Source of the DNA: Branchiostoma lanceolatum
Lineage: Eukaryota; Chordata; Leptocardii; Amphioxiformes; Branchiostomatidae
Reading direction: 5' to 3'
Length of the DNA: 64,000 nucleotides
Assembly: GCF_035083965.1 (NCBI RefSeq)
Contig: NC_089726.1
Span: forward strand, 67,001-131,000
The notes below the pieces were generated by a model. The model searched no databases, had not been told where the DNA came from, and saw nothing but the letters and a program-made list of their open reading frames with translations. Each line of letters starts with the position of its first letter. Positions within the stretch are counted from its first letter, which is position 1. Below are positions 49,101-61,109 of the stretch, piece after piece. A program made the position numbers and the translations under genes.

Positions 49101-52100
49101 CCTGTTGTCCCATGTTAATGTTGAGTGTTTCTCCTGTGTTGCCCCATGTTAATGTTCAGTGTTTCTCCTGTGTTGTCCCATGTTAATGTTCAGTGTTTCT
49201 CCTGTGTTGTCCCATGTTAATGTTCAGTATTTCTCCTGTGTTGTCCCAGGTTAATGTTCAGTGTTTCTCCTGTGTTGCCCCAGGCTGACTGAAGAGTCGC
49301 GTGACCTGCTGACAGCTCTCGGCAGCCGACACATCGCGGATCTGAAGTTCCGGGACAGCTGGGCCTTCCTGGGCTACAAGGGCAGCAAGGGACCCCCGCC
49401 CCAGGAGGAGGTGCGTCCACCTTACACACCTACCTCACACACTTATCTCACACACCTCACACACCTGCCTCACACACCTGCCTCACACACCTGCCTCACA
49501 CACTTATCTCACACACCTGTCTCACACACCTGACACACCTGCCTCACACACCTCACACACCTCACACACCTGCCTCACACACCTCACACACTTATCTCAC
49601 ACACCTGCCTCACACACTTATCTCACACACCTGCCTCACACACCTCACACACCTCACACACCTCACACACCTCACACACTTATCTCACACACCTGCCTCA
49701 CACACCTGCCTCACACACCTGCCTCACACACCTGCCTCACACACCTGCCTCACACACCTGCCTCACACACCTGTCTCACACACCCCAGGAGGAGGTGGGT
49801 CCGCCTCACACACCTGCCTCACACCTGTCTCACACACCTGCCTCACACACCTGTCACATACCTGCACCTGTCAGACACCTGTGCAGGTGCCCATTTATCT
49901 TGTCCCACCTGTCAGGTTGTGACCATACTCTCCCCCCACCCCCCAGGTGCATCACCACGTGGAGGGGCAGGACGAGTGGCCTCAGCAGGCCGAGATCCGC
50001 GGCTGTGCGCCTCTGCCAAGTAAGGAGTTCTAACTAAGCACTGTGCAGGGATAAGGAGTTCTAACTAAGGGTGCTGTGTTGGCAGGGTTAAGGTGAACTG
50101 TAGGGGAGACTCAAGGTGAAAAATTATAATAGAAGACTTTAAGATTACTACAGCACTGCACTGAAATGTGCACAAATATGTTTTTTGGGGGTAAATGTGC
50201 AAAAATATTGTCCTTAATAGTGTCCATGCCATACATGAACAAGTGCCTGATAATCATGATTCATTAGGTGCCCATGGTAGACATGAGGATTAGTGCCTGA
50301 TAATGAGGAAACAATAGTTTAGTTCCACTAGCTGCACAGGAATGGTTAACTCGGTGTACTTAGCAGTCTTCCATTTTAACTCTAATTCTAGATCATTAGA
50401 TATTTGCAGGTGTGTTTAGGTTTGTTGGTTTTTTGAGAGCGATTTTTGTCTCAGCTGCAGTTTTCTTAAGAATCAGACATGATCGCAGATCCCTGAGAGT
50501 CAGGAATTGAGACGTTGATGATGTATAATTGGTTCAATTTAAAAGTATCTACAAACCTTAAAGCAAAGGCTGTTAAGTGCAATTTTTAGCAAAATACCCA
50601 GGGCATAAGATGTATGCCGTAATGTTGAGATTAAGAAAAACATTCCAAGACTGATTTTATAGCAGAACAGAGATCTTTTACCTGGTGTATTATTGGGAGA
50701 GCTTCCATTGGAGCTGCCCTGTACTTACAGGACCAGGGAAAGAGGAGATGGGTGTTACATAAGGTGGATACCGGTTCACTGGACCTGATTCGAACCTTTA
50801 TAACATCCAAGAACCGAGTCCAAAAAACCTGAACAAAGTACAAATATATTTTTCTATTTTGTTTGATAAAAAGTGTTTTGAGGCTCCCCTCTGACAAAAA
50901 AGGCATTTAAAATAAGTGCAACATTCAAATATCAAACACTGGTTTGTCTTGAAAGTCTTCTTCCCAAGAAACTTTTATAGTTGTGCATGTCAGTATTAAT
51001 TCTCTATGCTTAAAATTGGTCTAATAAAACAAAACATCAACTGGACAGGATCAGGTCCAGGTTCAGGTCCGGACCTGAACCTAAATCTCTGGACCTAAAC
51101 TTGGACTTGAACCTTATCAAGCCGAACCGGTATCCACCCCTAGTGTTACATGTACATGTTCGAAAGACTTTATGAATTAAAGATATTTTGTTGCAAGAAT
51201 GAAATTATTTTCCTTTTATCCATGCAGAAGTTATCCAATTGTCTAATCATTCTGTGTTTAAATTTGTTCAGATAAGTTTTTTTCTCAAGTTTTACTAAGA
51301 ATAGTTATTTTAGATTTGATCACTGCATCGAACATTGCCAGGTTTGATGTCAAATATGCAGTTTTGTACAGAAGATAGAAATTAGAATAAAGTATTATAA
51401 TATACTCATGTTTTGTGGATGTCTTTTTTGTAGTTTTTCTCAATTAGTTCCATTTGATGCTAGTGAGTAATCTCTAAAAACATTAAGTAGGAACACATTC
51501 AAGTACAAATACATGGAGATTGGCCATAAACAGCCCTAATATGATAACTACATCTAAAAAAACCACTAAGACTAACTTTTCATTTTAGACTGTTTCTAGA
51601 TTCAGCCATAAAAAGTCGTGTTGCATAAAATGTCAGAAGGACATTATAAAATCACACTTCCAGGGTTCACATGGATTGTTGAGGCAACAAGGACTCTAGA
51701 TCAGAATCAAACTTTCCCCATTCCAAAGTAGTTGTGGGTTTCTCATTCCAAAATAGTTTCTGGAGCTACTGCATGACACTGGAGGTTTGTTTGGATTGAG
51801 TCTCTGTGGTTGAATGTAGTTTTCTAGAGTATCTACCTGTCAGACCATAACGCCTTAGGAGGGCCTGAAGGAGGCTCCTGCTTACGTTAGGCAGTCAGGT
51901 GGGAAACAACAAGCTGCAACAAAATGTGCCCCATAGTTCAGAAGTTATGTATGACTGTGGTGTGCTGATCCTTTCAGCTGGCACTAACGTATGTTGCAGC
52001 TGCATCAAACAGAAAATAGGAATCTGTTGGAAATGTATGAAGCTCACCGTACCGCAGAATGTTGATTTAAGCTGATGTAAGATGGACTGGGCCGGTTCTG

Positions 52101-55100
52101 TGTTCTGTAGTCGCAGCTGCAGTTCAGGAGCAGCAGCCAGGGGGCGCCAGAGCTGCAGTCCAGGAGCAGCAGGCAGGGGGCGCCGGTGAAGACAGCTGTG
52201 CCATGTACACCACCCACTGCGATGCAGGCTATCCGGTCTATCTTTTTGCTGGGGACAAATCCAAGAACCACTGGCCCGAGATATGTGTCAACGGACAATA
52301 GTACGTCTTCACCCTTATTTGGGCAGTTTTCTTGTCACACGGCTTGTATTATCTCCAAGTTTGCAGTTTGTTTACCTCAACATCTGTGTGGCAATGACCT
52401 TTGAGCTTGATCTCCTGCAGTGTGATCAGGGAGGGAAGATCAGCTGGGTTAAGGCTTAGAGGTGAGGGTCAGAGGTGAGGGTCAGAGGTGAGGGTCAGAG
52501 GTGCAGGGACAGGAGTGTTTGTAACTGCTGCTATCTCCTGCAGTGTGATAAGGGGAGGGAAGATCGGCTGGGTTAAGGGTTAGAGGTAAGGGTCAGAGGT
52601 AAGGGGCAGGAGTGTTTGTAACTGCTTGTGTCTCCTGCAGTGTGATCAGGGGAGGGAAGATCGGCTGGGTTAAGGGTTAGAGGTGAGGGTCAGAGGTAAT
52701 GGGGCAGGAGTGTTTGTAACTGCTTGTGTCTCCTGCAGTGTGATCAGGGGAGGGAAGATCGGCTGGCGAGGGCTGAACGTCGTCGTTGTCGACGGTGAGT
52801 GTTTGGTAAAAAATGTGTCAGGAAGTTTTGCTTAGACTACAAAATGATTTGCATAGACTTCAAAATTGACGGGTAGATGACGTAATGATTTGTGTACACC
52901 ACGTAATGATTTGCATAGACGACAAAATAATTTGCATAGACGAAAAAATGATTCCCATAGATGACAAAATGATTTGCATAGACGACCAAATGATTTGCAT
53001 AGACGACCAAATGATTTGCATAGACAATATTTTTGCATAGACGACAAAATGATTTGCATAGACGACAATGATTTGCATAGACGACGGAATGATTTGCATA
53101 GATGACAAAATGATTTGCATAGACGACAATGATTTGCATAGACGACAAAATGATATGCATAGACGACAGAATGATTTGGAAATTGGTTTGCATTCACAAC
53201 GTTATTTCTGTACTGGGCCACCGTATCTATAAAATCCAGTATATAACCTACAAAATGTGGAATAAAGCAGAGTTGAGGTCCAGCTGTACAATTAACTCGT
53301 AAATAATTTTACCCAGATGGACACCCAACTCTCCAGGCCACTTCTGAGTTATATGATCAAACAGAACTAAACTATAAATGCAGTTACAAACAGACCCTGT
53401 AATGTTCAATCCTGTCATGCAGTTCTTTCTGAGCCTTTGTAAACTTCTGTTCTCTGTGTAGGTCGGACATTCCAGGTCACCCAGGCTAAAAACTTTGACA
53501 CCTACGAGAAAGGTGAGTTTTAGACAACGAGTGCTAAAAACTTTGACACCTACGAGAAAGGTGAGTTTTAGACAACGAGTGCTTCTCATGCCTGCCTGTT
53601 CCATTTGTCAAAATGACTTTTTTCTGGTGTCATTTGATTTAAGCTACTAATATTTGATAGGTTTGTTAGACGTTTTGTCCTTGGAACAGACACCTGAAGC
53701 TTACATCTTTCCTCACTGCATCCCTGCATGTGTAAAAATGGGTACCTGACTTTGGTTGGGGAGGTAAAAGGCGGTAGAAGGTTAAAGTTGGGCTCTGGTT
53801 TCCAATCCTTTGCCAAAGACACAGTGGATAAAAACCCACTGCCCCTATGGCCTAAAAAAATCCCGCAACATTCTCAGTTTGTTTCTCCTGTCTGTAGGGA
53901 GTTCTGATCTGGAGGACCTTATATGGAAACTGGACGAGACCAGCCTCGTGCTGATAGCGACTTACGACGAGGCGTCTCGCAGGTAAGCTTGTTTCTTCTG
54001 TAGCAACTTACCACGACTCACATACTTGCTACATGGTTGTAGCTGACTCCCACTCGCTACATTGTTCTAGCTGCCTCACACTCGCTACATGGTGGCTACA
54101 TTGTTGTAAACTGATGATTTTTCTCCTGTTTCAGTTTGTCGTCCTACGCCCGAAGCCTCCTCACTGACCTGGGGAGTTCAAAGGTCAAGGACCTTGGTTT
54201 CCGAGACAGCTGGATCTTCATCGGGCAGAAGGGCATTGTGGGAGTTTCTCCACATGAGAAGGTAGGGCATTGTGGGAGTTTCTCCATATGAGAAGGTAGG
54301 GCATTGTGGGAGTTTCTCCTTATGAAGTTGTTGATGCCATTTATCATCCAATCAGAGCTGGTGACTGGCATTTCCTTCCTAGGGTTACGGAATCTGTGAT
54401 TTGAATAAAATCAAGAACTGATGAGGTTGATTAAACTAGACTTTTCCCCTGAATGTTGTAGAACACGTCGTGTTTTGTTTTGTTTCCAGCATGAGAAGGG
54501 AGGCGGGAACTTCGGCGGCGCCGTGGAGATCAAGGCTTGTCTGGCAGAGAAATGTGAGTAAGGCTGGTGGTTACAAATAGTTACAGTGTCCTTACCGTAG
54601 ATCCTGATGCTTGAAGGCCCCTCCAAAGTGATTTTCAGTGCAGAAATACGCTAGGGTCTCTAGTGAGTGTATCCATGGCAACGGGCTTGTTTCTTTGCAG
54701 TGGCGGGTCAGAAACAGGTCGGGCCGGACAGAACCACAAACAGCCAGAGGGCGGCCTTCTGTCAGACCTACAGCCAAGGGGGCGACTACGGGGACTTCTG
54801 CACAGGTAAGGGGGCGACTACGGGGACTTCTGCACAGGTAAGGGGGCGACTACGGGGACTTCTGCACAGGTACAGTAAGGGGGCGACTACGGGGACTTCT
54901 GCACAGGTAAGGGGGCGACTACGGGGACTTCTGCACAGGTAAGGGGGCGACTACGGGGACTTCTGCACAGGTACAGTTGCATGCAAAATTATTCGCATAT
55001 TGGACATTTGGGCAAATCGATACAAGCCGTGAACAGATAGCTTATTACAATCTAATACCATAGCAAAAGTCAAGGTTTATTTCATAGTCCATCCAAAATT

Positions 55101-58100
55101 GCAACTTTCACACAAAAATCAGGTTGCAAAATTATTTACCCCCCTACAAGGGTCTGTCTTTAGTACTCGTGCAGCACCCCTACATATCTTAAAGCTTCTA
55201 TGACATGCTGCAGATGGGAACGATAGACCATCACAACCATCTGGCAGCGCTTTTGGGAATTATGGCCCATTTCTTGTGCACTATGGTCTCCAGCTCAGCA
55301 ATTTTCAGCTTTCTTCAGATCCCACCAGAAATTCTCAACTGGGTTTTAGTCTGAAGACTGCTATTGTCACTAAAGAACCTTCAAGGCTCATTCTCTGACC
55401 AAACCTTTGTGGATGTTGATGTGTGCTTGGGGTCATTGTCTTGCTGCAATGACCAATGATAGTTGTAGGACGTTACAGAGTCTCCTTAATCTCTTCTCCA
55501 CAGGGGAGAACCAGAAGGAGTTCCTGCCCCCGGCGCCTTTAGGGGACCAGCAGGACCTTAAAGACAACGCCGTCTTCTCCACTCCCATCATGGTCATCGC
55601 AAGTAAGTACTTCCTGCAGTAATGACAAGGACCACCCCTAACTAATGTGGACCAGTCCGAAATATTCGGATAAAGTTGGGCTTTTTTAAGAGAAAACGAC
55701 ATGTGGATATACTAAGTAACCACATTCTGTTTAACCTGATAGAAATGATATCTGTTTAACCCGATAGAAATAAATTTGCATAGTGTGCCTGAAACTCCTT
55801 CACAAGTCCAGTTGGTCAGAGGGCTTCCACGGGTCATCATTGTCATCAGGGTCAGCCCCTGCAGATCAGAGCAAAGTGGAGATTGGAATGCTGCGGGCAC
55901 CACACGACCCCAGAGGCCCCTGATGCTCACATTCTGATTCCTGTACCTGTGCACATTATGATTCCTGCCACGGGAAGCGTTTTAGTTAACGTGGGCAGGG
56001 ATACTCGTGTCGTGGGTCAGGCAGTTAGTTAACGTGGGCAGGAATACTCATGTTGTGGGTCAGCGGCCTGATTTTACCGGGCAGGAATACTCATGTTGTG
56101 GGTCAGCGGCCTGATTTACCCACGGCCCAGTTTGCTGTGTTTAGAATGAAGGTTGATGAGAAGAATGAAACGTCTGGACATTTACAAAACTTATCCAGAC
56201 CTGTTGCTCTAGTAACTTTAGTATGGTGCACATTTTAACCAACTTGCTCAGAACCTGTTTTGGGGTTTTGGGTATCCTTGAGACCTTTAAAAAAATGTTA
56301 AAGATCTGAATATGAAGTACAACTGATGACATTGCTATTCAGTATTACACAGAGATTTTAAAGTACATGTATATGACATTTTAGCATTCTGTGTCAGATC
56401 TGTATCTGTATACAGTAGCCCGTATAACCACCTTTTGGCGTAACGCACCAGCATCTGTATCTGTATCTATATAGCCGGTATAACCGCCCTTCGGCGTAAC
56501 CCAGCAGCTTCTGTATCTATATAGCTGGTATAACCGCCCTTCGGCATAACAAAGCAGCTTCTGTATCTATATAGCTGGTATAACCGCCCTTCGGCGTAAC
56601 CCAGCAGCTTCTGTATCTATATAGCCAGTATAATAAGCACGACCTTGCGTTTAAGGTCGTGTTCCGGTATTTAAGGTTAATATCTCATACATAGGTTCAT
56701 TAAGTTGCCTGTTCAAAGACATATTTTATGCAATGGCTGTTACTCCGATGCAACGTTGACCAAAGAGAACAAAAGAGATGCAGTTATGATAGGTTTAGAT
56801 AGCAGGCTAATTGCCATATACGCATTACGTTCCGGCGAGGTGCTAGCTATATAGTATTATAACCGCCCTTTGGACCATCTTCTGTATCAGTATATTCGGA
56901 GTAACTGCCCTACAGTGTGCACACCATCTTCTGTATCAGTATATTCGGAGTAACTGCCCTACAGCGTGCACACCATCTTCTGTATCAGTATATCCGGAGT
57001 AACTGCCCTACAGCGTGCACACCGTCTTCTGTATCAGTATATCCGGAGTAACTGCCCTACAGTGTGCACACCATCTTCTGTATCAGTATATCCGGAGTAA
57101 CTGCCCTACAGCGTGCACACCGTCTCCTGTATCTGTATATCCGGAGTAACTGCCCTACAGTGTGCACACCATCTTCTGAATCAGTATATCCGGAGTAACT
57201 GCCCTACAGCGTACACACCGTCTTCTGTATCAGTATATCCGGAGTAACTGCCCTACAGCGTGCACACCATCTTCTGTATCAGTATATCCGGAGTAACTGC
57301 CCTACAGTGTGCACACCATCTTCTGTATCAGTATATCCGGAGTAACTGCCCTACAGTGTGCACACCATCTTCTGTATCAGTATATCCGGAGTAACTGCCC
57401 TTCAGCGTGCAGACCATCTTCTGTATCAGTATATCCGGAGTAACTGCCCTACAGTGTGCACACCATCTTCTGTATCTGTATATCCGGAGTAACTGCCCTA
57501 CAGTGTGCACACCATCTTCTGTATCTGTATATCCGGAGTAACTGCCCTACAGTGTGCACACCATCTTCTGTATCAGTATATCCGGAGTAACTGCCCTACA
57601 GTGTGCACACCATCTTCTGTATCAGTATATCCGGAGTAACTGCCCTTCAGCGTGCACACCATCTTCTGTATCAGTATATCCGGAGTAACTGCCCTACAGT
57701 GTGCACACCATCTTCTGTATCTGTATATCCGGAGTAACTGCCCTACAGCGTGCACACCATCTTCTGTATCAGTATATCCGGAGTAACTGCCCTACAGTGT
57801 GCACACCATCTTCTGTATCAGTATATCCGGAGTAACTGCCCTACAGTGTGCACACCATCTTCTGTATCAGTATATCCGGAGTAACTGCCCTTCAGCGTGC
57901 ACACCATCTTCTGTATCAGTATATCCGGAGTAACTGCCCTACAGTGTGCACACCATCTTCTGTATCTGTATATCCGGAGTAACTGCCCTACAGTGTGCAC
58001 ACCATCTTCTGTATCTGTATATCCGGAGTAACTGCCCTACAGTGTGCACACCATCTTCTGTATCAGTATATCCGGAGTAACCGCCCTACAGTGTGCACAC

Positions 58101-60776
58101 CATCTTCTGTATCAGTATATCCGGAGTAACTGCCCTTCAGCGTGCACACCATCTTCTGTATCAGTATATCCGGAGTAACTGCCCTACAGTGTGCACACCA
58201 TCTTCTGTATCTGTATATCCGGAGTAACTGCCCTACAGTGTGCACACCATCTTCTGCATCAGTATATCCGGAGTAACTGCCCTACAGTGTGCACACCATC
58301 TTCTGTATCAGTATATCCGGAGTAACTGCCCTTCAGCGTGCACACCATCTTCTGTATCAGTATATCCGGAGTAACTGCCCTACAGTGTGCACACCATCTT
58401 CTGTATCTGCATATCCGGAGTAACTGCCCTACAGCGTGCAGACCATCTTCTGTATCAGTATATCCGGAGTAACTGCCCTACAGCGTGCACACCGTCTTCT
58501 GTATCAGTATATCCGGAGTAACTGCCCTACAGTGTGCACACCATCTTCTGTATCAGTATATCCGGAGTAACTGCCCTACAGCGTGCACACCGTCTTCTGT
58601 ATCAGTATATCCGGAGTAACTGCCCTACAGTGTGCACACCATCTTCTGTATCAGTATATCCGGAGTAACTGCCCTACAGTGTGCACACCATCTTCTGTAT
58701 CAGTACATCCGGAGTAACTGCCCTACAGCGTGCACACCGTCTTCTGTATCAGTACATCCGGAGTAACTGCCCTACAGCGTACACACCATCCCCCTTGTCT
58801 GTAACTGCCCTACAGCGTGCACACCATCCCCCTTGTCTGTAACTGCCCTACAGTGTGCACACCATCTTCTGTATATCCGGAGTAACTGCCCTACAGTGTG
58901 CACACCATCTTCTGTATCAGTACATCCGGAGTAACTGCCCTACAGCGTGCACACCGTCTTCTGTATCAGTACATCCGGAGTAACTGCCCTACAGTGTGCA
59001 CACCATCCCCCTTGTCTGTAACTGCCCTACAGCGTGCACACCATCCCCCTTGTCTGTAACTGCCCTACAGCGTGCACACCATCCCCCTTGTCTGTAACTG
59101 CCCTACAGCGTGCACACCATCTTCTGTATCAGTATATCCGGAGTAACTACCCTTCAGCGTGCACACCGTCTTCTGTATCAGTATATCCGGAGTAACTGCC
59201 CTACAGTGTGCACACCGTCTTCTGTATCAGTATATCCGGAGTAACTGCCCTACAGCGTGCACACCATCCCCCTTGTCTGTAACTGCCCTTCAGCGTGCAC
59301 ACCATCCCCCTTGTCTGTAACTGCCCTACAGTGTGCACACCATCCCCCTTGTCTGTAACTGCCCTACAGCGTGCACACCATCCCCCTTGTCTGTAACTGC
59401 CCTACAGCGTGCACACCATCCCCCTTGTCTGTAACTGCCCTTCAGTGTGCACACCATCCCCCTTGTCTGTAACTGCCCTACAGTGTACACACCATCCCCC
59501 TTGTCTGTAACTGCCCTACAGTGTACACACCATCCCCCTTGTCTGTAACTGCCCTTCAGCGTGCACACCGTCTTCTGTATCAGTATATCCGGAGTAACTG
59601 CCCTACAGTGTGCACACCATCTTCTGTATCAGTATATCCGGAGTAACTGCCCTTCGGCGTGCACACCATCCCCCTTGTCTGTAACTGCCCTACAGCGTGC
59701 ACACCATCCCCCTTGTCTGTAACTGCCCTTCAGCGTGCACACCATCCCCCTTGTCTGTAACTGCCCTACAGCGTGCACACCATCCCCCTTGTCTGTAACT
59801 GCCCTACAGTGTGCACACCATCCCCCTTGTCTGTAACTGCCCTACAGCGTGCACACCATCCCCCTTGTCTGTAACTGCCCTACAGCGTGCACCATCCCCC
59901 TTGTCTGTAACTGCCCTACAGCGTGCACACCATCCCCCTTGTCTGTAACTGCCCTACAGCGTGCACACCATCCCCCTTGTCTGTAACTGCCCTACAGCGT
60001 GCACACCATCCCCCTTGTCTGTAACTGCCCTACAGCGTGCACACCATCCCCCTTGTCTGTAACTGCCCTACAGCGTGCACACCATCCCCCTTGTCTGTAA
60101 CTGCCCTACAGCGTGCACACCATCCCCCTTGTCTGTAACTGCCCTACAGCGTGCACACCATCCCCCTTGTCTGTAACTGCCCTACAGCGTGCACACCATC
60201 CCCCTTGTCTGTAACTGCCCTACAGCGTGCACACCATCCCCCTTGTCTGTAACTGCCCTACAGCGTGCACACCATCCCCCTTGTCTGTCCGCAGGAACGG
60301 CTCTGAACCTGGTGCAGCAGACTCTCGAGTCCCTCCGGCTGCAGCCCGGCATCAACCCCAAAATGGTGCAGGTAAGCGAAGCAGAGTATTTTAGATTTTA
60401 CTCTCACGTCAACCATCAGCAAAGCCTGGCATTAAGCCCAACACTGCAGGTTACACCCCACCGACTGCCAGGATAGAAGCACACTGACTGTCTGCCTGCG
60501 TGGACGTTTACAATAAACTCAGACCCAAACCCAGCAGTACGGTCACTCTGCCCAGGCTTTGTGTGCCAAACCACCCCCACCCGCCACTCCCCACCCACTT
60601 GTATTATTTCTCTTTGCTCTGTTCTTGAACTTCGATGGTTGATGCCTGCTCTGTATATACTATAGAAGTGAGTAAAACTCACAAGGCCGGCTACACAGCC
60701 TCTCATTCTCCTGTCATACACATGTATATGTATTACGCACACACACACACACACAGACATAATATATATATATGGT

Positions 60777-60807
<31 letters not shown>

Positions 60808-60986
60808 ATATACATGTGTACGACATCCACATGTCCCATCCACAGGTGATGAGCGACGGCTCCTTCGATGAACCCCACAAACTGGCAGATCTCTACGGCT
60901 TCCAATGGCAGAGTCTTCAGCCCACCACCAAGTATGTCTGTAAGTATGTATTTGTGTGTGTATGGAAAGGAGAAGAAGAAGAAGCG

Positions 60987-61017
<31 letters not shown>

Positions 61018-61069
61018 ACATGCGTGTGTGTGTGTGTATAATGTATGTGTGTAATGTGTTCGTGCATGA

Positions 61070-61109
<40 letters not shown>

